A stretch of 20,620 bases of DNA, from positions 1-20,620 of the IMG/VR virus record IMGVR_UViG_3300025646_000481; one strand, 5' to 3'. The notes under the pieces are model-generated. The model ran no database searches, had not been told where the DNA came from, and saw only the letters and a list, made by a program, of their open reading frames with translations. Origin of the DNA: a virus. Shown here piece after piece: positions 14,272-20,620 of the stretch. The translations under genes and the position numbers were made by a program. How positions within the stretch are numbered: the first letter of the stretch is position 1; the number at the start of each line of letters is the position of its first letter.

Positions 14272-15980
14272 AGCATTTTTTAAATGGGGTGGAAATAGCA
14301 CCACGAAATGTATTAGAAATTGGATTAATTACCGACTATACTGGCAATCCTGAGATGTTGCAAGTTGATACAGATACTATTATTTTGCCTCGTGAGGGTA
14401 AAGATATAATTATGCAACATATTTTAACACAAGGTGTATTTGAGGGTATTCCGTACACTATTAAATTGGACGGTGTTACCTTAGATTATTATGTAGATTT
14501 AACCGAAAGTTTAAATATTAAAGATTATGAGGTTGAGGTAAAAATAAAGAAGCGTAAAGGCTTTGATAATTTCTTTGAAAATGCGCAAGGTTTGAGCTTT
14601 GAGTTAATGGCAAAAAAAGGAGTTAATTTTGATTTTATCAATATTCCATACTTAATTATTCCCGAAAATCAAACAGAAATAGCACTTACAATTAGTTTGG
14701 CAAGTTACGCATTAACAAAGGAAGCTATACAAGCAACTAAAGATTTGGTTACAGCAACGCGCGACTTAATAGAGGCGGTTACTCCTAATGCAAGTATTCC
14801 ACCTGTTCCGCCAATAGGCGAAATTATATCTTTATCTTTGGCGGTAGTTGCTCAATTAGCGTACACCATTGCTGTTTACGTGGCTTTAATTAAGTTACTT
14901 AATCAATTATTGGCTTTGGTATTTCCAAAAGTTAGATTTTACAAGGGTGCAACCATACGAGAATTAATAAAAAAAGGTTGCGAATTTTTGGGATATACTT
15001 TAGACAGCAAATTGTTAGATGCATGGCAGAATTTAACCATTATGCCAGTGCCATTGATTAAGGAGAAAAAAAGCATTTTCAACTTTATTCAAAATGATTT
15101 AAATTTTAGCTTTACAAAAGGCTATCCAACGGCGCAAGATAGTGTTAGCACTTTAGGAGAGTTGATTAATGCGGTGGAAATTCAATTTAACGCGCGAACT
15201 AAAGTGTTAAACGGAGTTGTACAAATAGAGCGTAGAGATTACTGGAAAAACATTAGTTTAAATACTACTTTACCAGCTTTAACACTGCAAAATGAAAGAC
15301 AAAATCAATATAGATTGAATACGGAAGAGGCGTGGAAGCGTACATACATACACTACCAAGTTGACTATTCCGATGTTCATACCTTAGATGCGTTTGACCC
15401 GACGGATGCCGAATATAGCACCGAGCCTTTGAACGTGATTAATTCCGATTTGGTAAGTATTCGAGGTTTTAACGATGTAAATATTCCTTTTGCTTTAGGG
15501 GTTCGAAAAGGCGAGTTAAATTGGTTGGAGAAATTTTGTAAGGCATTTCTAAATTTAGCTGATGCGGTGGTTGGATTATTTGGAAATAACATAAATTATT
15601 CGGCTTTAATTACCAATAGATTAGGAGTTACCCAAATTAGCCAACAATATTACTCTGTTACAAAGTTGCTTTATGCGGTTAATGGTAGACAACCAAGTAA
15701 CTACATTGATAAGATTAAAGCAAGTAAGATTTATCAAGATTATCATAAAATTAATGAAATAAATATTAACGGTTACAAAATTTATTCCGATGTACCTATG
15801 CGTTTAAATCCACAAGAATTTATATCTTTGTTGGATAACAACTATACTTATATTAATGGTGTGTTGTGTGAAATATTAAGCATACGTTATACGGATGAAC
15901 AATCAAGCGCAATAATAAGCTATAAGGAGCCGTATAATTACGCTGATGGTAAAGTAGAAATTTTAACAATTAATCAATAA
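14268..15980 (+). CDS. Distal tail / baseplate protein
   Basis: A 570-residue protein coupled to tape measure by ATGA. The N-terminal part (1-130: MKHFLNGVEIAPRNVLEIGL..., DGVTLDYYVDLTESLNIKD, EVEVKIKKRKGFDNFFENA) is beta-rich and resembles distal tail proteins of Bacteroidota siphoviruses. Unusually, residues 185-220 are strongly hydrophobic (IISLSLAVVAQLAYTIAVYV, then ALIKLLNQLLALVFP), preceded by a Pro-rich turn. After it come FYKGATIRELIKKGCEFLGYTLDS and a long domain with ALTLQNERQNQYRLNTEEAWKR and a baseplate-like C-terminus. Position after tape measure and length suit a tail-tip hub component. No peptidoglycan hydrolase motif is visible. Exact role inferred. Confidence 0.6.
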   Translation: MKHFLNGVEIAPRNVLEIGLITDYTGNPEMLQVDTDTIILPREGKDIIMQHILTQGVFEGIPYTIKLDGVTLDYYVDLTESLNIKDYEVEVKIKKRKGFDNFFENAQGLSFELMAKKGVNFDFINIPYLIIPENQTEIALTISLASYALTKEAIQATKDLVTATRDLIEAVTPNASIPPVPPIGEIISLSLAVVAQLAYTIAVYVALIKLLNQLLALVFPKVRFYKGATIRELIKKGCEFLGYTLDSKLLDAWQNLTIMPVPLIKEKKSIFNFIQNDLNFSFTKGYPTAQDSVSTLGELINAVEIQFNARTKVLNGVVQIERRDYWKNISLNTTLPALTLQNERQNQYRLNTEEAWKRTYIHYQVDYSDVHTLDAFDPTDAEYSTEPLNVINSDLVSIRGFNDVNIPFALGVRKGELNWLEKFCKAFLNLADAVVGLFGNNINYSALITNRLGVTQISQQYYSVTKLLYAVNGRQPSNYIDKIKASKIYQDYHKINEININGYKIYSDVPMRLNPQEFISLLDNNYTYINGVLCEILSIRYTDEQSSAIISYKEPYNYADGKVEILTINQ

Positions 15981-16198
15981 TGGAAGACGTTTTAAAAAAT
16001 TTACAGAATTTAACAACTCAAATCGAGAAAATCGTGGAAAAACAAAATGAGGTTTATGCCAATTTGGATGATGAAACTTTTGAAAAGGTTAAACAACACC
16101 AAGTTGATATTAACGAAATGATGCGAGATTTAAAATCGGGAAATTTTTTAAAACTAAATAAATTCGTGGAAAAATATGCCAATAATAATAGAAAATAA
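15980..16198 (+). CDS. Small coiled-coil protein between tail-tip genes
   Basis: A 72-residue, highly charged helical protein (MEDVLKNLQNLTTQIEKIVEKQNEVYANLDDETFEKVKQHQ...). Hydrophobic residues fall in a heptad-like pattern over residues 5-40, suggesting a dimeric or trimeric coiled coil. Its ATG uses the last base of the preceding TAA stop and its 3' end overlaps the next gene by 23 bases, so it is embedded in the tail-tip operon. Possible roles are assembly chaperone or trimerising linker in the baseplate. I do not recognise a family. Confidence 0.6.
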   Translation: MEDVLKNLQNLTTQIEKIVEKQNEVYANLDDETFEKVKQHQVDINEMMRDLKSGNFLKLNKFVEKYANNNRK

Positions 16199-18464
16199 TA
16201 ACTACTCAAATGCTTTTGGTTATAGTGGTGCTACTTATACGAGTAATAGTGGAGATAAGACGACTTTAGAGCTAACATTTGCCGAATTAATCAGGGTTAC
16301 AACTTTGAGTAATCCGTTTAGTTTCGACCCTATTTTAAACGTGCTTACAAGTCCAAGTATTAGCTGGGTGGCTGAGGGCTTTAGAGTTGGCGACATTGTC
16401 AAGATTACAAGATACGACAATGTAGGAGCGGTTATAACTACCCACGAAGCAAATGTAACAAGTATAACGGCGTCCGCTTTAAATGTGGATAGTTGGGCGA
16501 CTAACTTATTTTACGATATTTCTGCGAATGATATAATGGAAATAGTGCCGTTGGTAACTTCGGGCGGTGCTGTAAGACGTAGGGATGATTTATTAATTGA
16601 ATTCAATCATGCATTAAATGACCAGCAAGGAAGTAGTACATCATTAATTGATGGAGAGAAAACGCAGATATTTTTTAGCGGTTTATCTTCATTGGTAGGG
16701 ACGCAATCGGGGATTTTAGTTGGTAATCAATCTGGGCAATTCTTGATAGATGCTGAAATTGAATATATCGGGTTAAATTCCGATAATTTCCACCAATATA
16801 CATTAACATTTGAATTTGTAAATTCGGGACTTTATAATCCTGATTGGTTCGCTTTGGGCGACTGTTTAAAGGTTTTTATTCGTGGTTTGTGGTCCTCATT
16901 AAGTGGCGAGGTATTTAACCGCGCTGAATTTACCTTAGATAAACAAGCAAATACTGGATTTATCGGCGAAGCGAATAATATAAGCGTTCCAACTGGCGGA
17001 AGTGTAGTTACTGCAATTACCGACTTGAAATTTAATGAAGTAAATAATGTTGTATTTGAAGTTAACTTAAATGGAACGAATATAAACGATTTGGCAATCG
17101 GTGGAGCTTATTTGTCAATTGATGACAGCTACTACAAAAACAAGCCAACGAGCCAAACAAATTTAACTTACTTACTGCCAACGACAATAATAAGCGCTCC
17201 AAACACTTATACGTCCGAAATTAATTCGGGTGGACAATGGGAAATAACAATTAACTCCATTACTCCAAGCGGTGGCAATGCTATAATTGATGCCGATATT
17301 GAATTTAACGGAACGTTGCAAACATTTTTAGACGCAAGATTGGATGATAGGTTGTTTTATTTTTGGGTAAAAATTGGAAATACTAATCATTTTTTATATA
17401 ACGGACAAGTAAATAAAAGTTTAGAGGTTGGAGGGGCTTTAGTAATGATTAGTGATTTTGGCTTTATCGACCATTCTCAAAATGTAACAAGTGCTAGTGG
17501 CGACTTAACTGGATTTACTGCAGATATTGAGGACGATGTGGCGTATTATGGAACGTTTAATTTAGAAAAAAACAAAACAAGTTACGAAAATATAAATTTA
17601 AGAGTTGAAGCGTACAACACTATTACTGAAGATAGCTTTATTTTACAACAAACTAATTTTAGCTTTAATTCTGTAATTTATCAAAATAGTACAGGTAAAT
17701 TCTTACTTAATTTAAGCGCTCCAATCAATAACGATTTACTAAATACAAGCGAAAAAAAGAACGCATTAGTGCAATTAACAGGTGTTGAAGATGTGAGTAC
17801 GTACGAAGTTAGTATTTACTACCCATTTATCTTAAATTGGCGATATTGGTTGACTTTAAGTGGTGTAAATTCCGATTTTGCGCCAAATTATAATCAAGAT
17901 TGGTTTCCTTATGCAAATACAAGCAATTGGGTTGTTAGGTTTACGGTTGATTTAATAGATGACGGTTTAACATTTACGCACTCAAATGAAATTGGAATAA
18001 ATGATTACGATGCAAATTTCGATATTAATTCAAGTTTAGTACTTAAAAAACAATCGGATAATAGTGTAGTGGGTTATATTCCTGAGGGCGAGTTACTTTA
18101 TATTGAAAGCACTCACGAAAAAACATCAGGAAATTGGGACTTTCAAAAGGTTTGGGGGCAAATTACAGTTGAGCCAAAAGATGGCGCACCGCGTTGGATG
18201 TTATCAACTATTATTGATTATGATAATAACATTAACAACCCTTTAGCACCAATTTCAGGATTAAATGTAAGTTTTGATATAATTTCGGCAAATATTTTAA
18301 ATTTTTCTTGTAAATTTGATGCAAGTAAACTTGATACAAGTAACGGTGTTAAAATTACTGCTAAAGTGAAAGAGGGAAATGAAGATATTGTAATTATAAA
18401 CAAAATTACAAACAACAATGAAGATAAAGTTACTACTAATGATGAACTTAAAATAATGGCATAA
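16176..18464 (+). CDS. Large beta-rich tail-tip / baseplate protein
   Basis: A 762-residue protein, MPIIIENNNYSNAFGYSG..., dominated by short beta strands, Gly/Asn/Thr/Ser turns and few charged helices. Near residues 548-575 it contains YPFILNWRYWLTLSG and SDFAPNYNQDWFPY, Trp/Tyr-rich strands that I associate with baseplate or host-contact proteins of Bacteroidota phages. No enzymatic motif is visible. Position between the distal tail protein and the tail fibre suggests a structural tip component or fibre-attachment protein. It starts inside the preceding small gene. The function is inferred from context and composition. Confidence 0.55.
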   Translation: MPIIIENNNYSNAFGYSGATYTSNSGDKTTLELTFAELIRVTTLSNPFSFDPILNVLTSPSISWVAEGFRVGDIVKITRYDNVGAVITTHEANVTSITASALNVDSWATNLFYDISANDIMEIVPLVTSGGAVRRRDDLLIEFNHALNDQQGSSTSLIDGEKTQIFFSGLSSLVGTQSGILVGNQSGQFLIDAEIEYIGLNSDNFHQYTLTFEFVNSGLYNPDWFALGDCLKVFIRGLWSSLSGEVFNRAEFTLDKQANTGFIGEANNISVPTGGSVVTAITDLKFNEVNNVVFEVNLNGTNINDLAIGGAYLSIDDSYYKNKPTSQTNLTYLLPTTIISAPNTYTSEINSGGQWEITINSITPSGGNAIIDADIEFNGTLQTFLDARLDDRLFYFWVKIGNTNHFLYNGQVNKSLEVGGALVMISDFGFIDHSQNVTSASGDLTGFTADIEDDVAYYGTFNLEKNKTSYENINLRVEAYNTITEDSFILQQTNFSFNSVIYQNSTGKFLLNLSAPINNDLLNTSEKKNALVQLTGVEDVSTYEVSIYYPFILNWRYWLTLSGVNSDFAPNYNQDWFPYANTSNWVVRFTVDLIDDGLTFTHSNEIGINDYDANFDINSSLVLKKQSDNSVVGYIPEGELLYIESTHEKTSGNWDFQKVWGQITVEPKDGAPRWMLSTIIDYDNNINNPLAPISGLNVSFDIISANILNFSCKFDASKLDTSNGVKITAKVKEGNEDIVIINKITNNNEDKVTTNDELKIMA

Positions 18465-18465
18465 T

Positions 18466-20620
18466 ATGGCTGGAATTAAAATACATAATTACCCGATTGA
18501 GCGCACTAGCTTTGGCGATGATGACTACTACGATATTGATTATTGGACTGGAACGGCGTATGAAACTGCTAAAATAAAAGGAAGCGTTTTAAAATCCGCT
18601 TTAGGATATTCCTTTATTGATATTGCGACAATTATAAGCGGTTATACATTGTCGGCAAATGATGCTGGTAAGGTAATTACAAACTCAAATACAGGAGTAG
18701 TTAGGAGTTTAGTAGTTAATAACACATTATCGGGCGCTGGTAATTCGTTTCACGTGAAAGGGCGTGTGGCTATACAACCGTTAACAGGTGTTAATATTGA
18801 TTTACCCGACGGAACTACAATTACAGAACCATCGCAATATAATTGCGAGGCAAACACACACTACGTATTACACCGTAAAGCATCAACTGGTAATGATTGG
18901 GTATTATCAGCAATAAACAAAGATACGTTAACAAATTTAGGGTTATCCGATTTGGAGCAAATGGATTTAGTTCGTGTTTTTGAGGTTTTTGAGAATGGAG
19001 AATTAAAATTTATTACAAATCATGCTAATTCCGACGCTATATTTAGAGTTGGAGAAAATAGTGAGGAACGTTTTGGCGAAATTACGTTAAATTCAGAAAC
19101 GTTCAATCAAACTGTTGCGGTTCAAAATCCAGCAAATGACGGACAAGGAATAATTACAAGTGTTAACCCAAATGTGTTTGATGTTGACAGTAGAGATGAT
19201 ATAACAGACGTTGGCACACGTAGGAATAGGATTTATTTTAATCCTCAAAGTACTACGTTAGAATTTACGGATAGTGGGCGTTTAATTTTAAGAAACAGCG
19301 GAGTTCCTGAAAACATATTTGAAGATTTAAGCCCTACGAAAAAAGGTTTACAATATAATGCTGACTACTCGGCTGATTATACAGATAGAAGCTTAGTTGA
19401 TAAAGAATATGTTGATGATGCTATATCTGCTTATACACCAACTGACTTTGATTATATTGATTTCAATACTGCTTATACTCCAACTCAACAAGAGGGTAGA
19501 TTACATTGGGATGCAGATTATGGTACATTAGACGTTGATTTAGAAGGAAATAATATAAACTTAAAAGTAGGTTTAGATAATTTATATTACATAAAGAATC
19601 AAAGTGGAGCTACAATCAATAAAGGAACTGTAGTTAGAGCTGTTGGTACATTAGGTTCAAGTGGTAGAATACTTGGAGATTTAATGATTGCCGACAATAC
19701 TATACCGCATTATTTTACTTTAGGTATTGCTGGAGAAAATATATTAAATGGTGATGATGGCTATGTTTATGAGTTTGGATTAGTTAGAGGTATAGATACT
19801 ACAGGTACTCCTTATAGTGAAACTTGGGCAGATGGTGATATACTTTATGTAAGTCCTACAATTCAAGGTGGTTTAACAAAAGTAAAACCTACCGAACCTA
19901 ATTTAAAAATTCAAGTTGCAATTGTAATAGATGCAGATGCAAATGGTAGCATTTTTATAAGACCGAGTTTAGGCGAAAAATTAGAAGATTTACATAATGT
20001 TGAAACTTCAGGAGCAACTAATGGTGATTTAATTGCATACAATACTACAGGTGGATATTGGGAATATACAAAAACATTAAACGGTAATTACATTGTTAAT
20101 GGTAATGTTACTGCAACTACATATTATGGAGATGGTTCAAATCTTACTGGAGTTAGTGGCGGTCACGAAATATATAGTCAAACAAGCACAACAGCCTTAC
20201 CTCAACAACCTGCTTTAAGATTTAAAGGTTATTTAGAAGCAACAGATGACGCTGTTAATAGTGAAAGTGTGGTTGATATTGCATCTGGTTCATTGGCAGT
20301 AGCTAATACTTCAAGATTTGATTTAAATGGTAGTGGAGATGTTGATTTAAAAATAGCTCAAAACAAACTACTAACAGGAGATATTAATGGTTTTGCTACT
20401 GAACTTACTGTAACTACGGATAGTATATTAGGTTTAGATACTAATAGTGAAGTTGTGGAATATGAAGTTGTTGAAATTTATAATATTTTAGCACAAACAG
20501 GTGTTATAGCAGATGGACAATTATCATTAACAGATATAAATGGAACATCAGCAAATTTAAAGGCTAAATTTGAAATAAACAGTATTGCAATTAAGAATAC
20601 TACTGCAAATGGAGTTACTA
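18466..20620 (+). CDS. Tail fibre / receptor-binding protein, modular, 3' end outside window
   Basis: An open frame beginning two bases after the previous gene's stop and still open at the right edge (718 residues visible). Part 1, residues 1-320, is a beta-rich tail-attachment region ending in DYTDRSLVDKEYVDDAIS, a common fibre segment. Part 2, about 325-500, is FNTAYTPTQQEGRLHWD..., YYIKNQSGATINKGTVVRA, GYVYEFGLVRGIDTTGTPY and ETWADGDILYVSP, a module I know from many marine phage fibres. Then LEDLHNV and ATTYYGDGSNLTGVSGG (550-566), a repeat-type fibre motif. It binds the host surface. Arg codon use changes sharply near 19430, suggesting part 2 onward was acquired. No chaperone domain is visible before the edge. 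Confidence 0.8.
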   Translation, partial: MAGIKIHNYPIERTSFGDDDYYDIDYWTGTAYETAKIKGSVLKSALGYSFIDIATIISGYTLSANDAGKVITNSNTGVVRSLVVNNTLSGAGNSFHVKGRVAIQPLTGVNIDLPDGTTITEPSQYNCEANTHYVLHRKASTGNDWVLSAINKDTLTNLGLSDLEQMDLVRVFEVFENGELKFITNHANSDAIFRVGENSEERFGEITLNSETFNQTVAVQNPANDGQGIITSVNPNVFDVDSRDDITDVGTRRNRIYFNPQSTTLEFTDSGRLILRNSGVPENIFEDLSPTKKGLQYNADYSADYTDRSLVDKEYVDDAISAYTPTDFDYIDFNTAYTPTQQEGRLHWDADYGTLDVDLEGNNINLKVGLDNLYYIKNQSGATINKGTVVRAVGTLGSSGRILGDLMIADNTIPHYFTLGIAGENILNGDDGYVYEFGLVRGIDTTGTPYSETWADGDILYVSPTIQGGLTKVKPTEPNLKIQVAIVIDADANGSIFIRPSLGEKLEDLHNVETSGATNGDLIAYNTTGGYWEYTKTLNGNYIVNGNVTATTYYGDGSNLTGVSGGHEIYSQTSTTALPQQPALRFKGYLEATDDAVNSESVVDIASGSLAVANTSRFDLNGSGDVDLKIAQNKLLTGDINGFATELTVTTDSILGLDTNSEVVEYEVVEIYNILAQTGVIADGQLSLTDINGTSANLKAKFEINSIAIKNTTANGVT
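19427..19485 (+). repeat. Imperfect 17-base direct repeat in the fibre gene
   Basis: CTGCTTATACACCAACT (19427-19443) recurs as CTGCTTATACTCCAACT (19469-19485), one mismatch in 17, 42 bases apart and in the same codon frame, encoding AYTPT twice. It sits at the point where codon use changes within the fibre gene. Confidence 0.6.

Noticed and set aside
20320-20346. DLNGSGDVD, resembling a calcium-binding EF-hand or dockerin loop in the fibre
   Set aside because: Single copy, no flanking helix or second loop as dockerins require; Asn/Asp/Gly-rich turns are common in fibres.

Overview
The window is the late (packaging, head and tail) part of a tailed-phage genome or prophage, most likely from a member of the Bacteroidota (Flavobacteriia-like). 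Reasons: the DNA is visibly AT-rich; starts are preceded by A-rich leaders rather than Shine-Dalgarno sequences; several boxes match the Bacteroidota -7 promoter element TAnnTTTG; and the structural proteins look like those of Bacteroidota siphoviruses. No integrase, host gene, attachment site or tRNA is visible, so a free phage cannot be told from a prophage. The DNA is almost fully coding; the longest gap is about 156 bases.

Layout. (1) 1-472: the end of an unknown gene, translationally coupled to a stand-alone DnaA domain IV-like DNA-binding protein. (2) 473-628: a gap with a TAnnTTTG box followed by a GC-rich hairpin and T-tract. (3) 629-2878: four genes each overlapping the next by ATGA: a two-helix membrane peptide, a ParB-like domain protein, an FkbM-type methyltransferase and a 2-oxoglutarate/Fe(II) dioxygenase resembling the TET/JBP group. 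The last three are a candidate DNA hypermodification cassette lying just upstream of the packaging genes. (4) 2922-4602: DUF5681 protein (probable small terminase) and large terminase. (5) 4583-5788: the portal gene, on the opposite strand. (6) 5855-10358: prohead protease, HK97-type major capsid protein, a small Cys-cluster protein, two connector/neck proteins, the tail tube protein and a 59-residue protein. (7) 10382-20620: two small pre-tape-measure proteins, a 1018-residue tape measure, three distal tail proteins and the first 718 residues of a modular tail fibre that runs off the window.

Together these encode packaging, an HK97-fold head and a long non-contractile tail: no sheath gene lies between tube and tape measure, and the tape-measure length suggests a tail of roughly 150 nm. 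The features most worth attention are the inverted portal gene with its palindromic divergent promoter region and shared 3' hairpin, the ParB/FkbM/dioxygenase cassette, terminator-like hairpins inside the late operon that overlap the 3' ends of two small genes, and a sharp codon-usage change in the tail fibre next to a short direct repeat.
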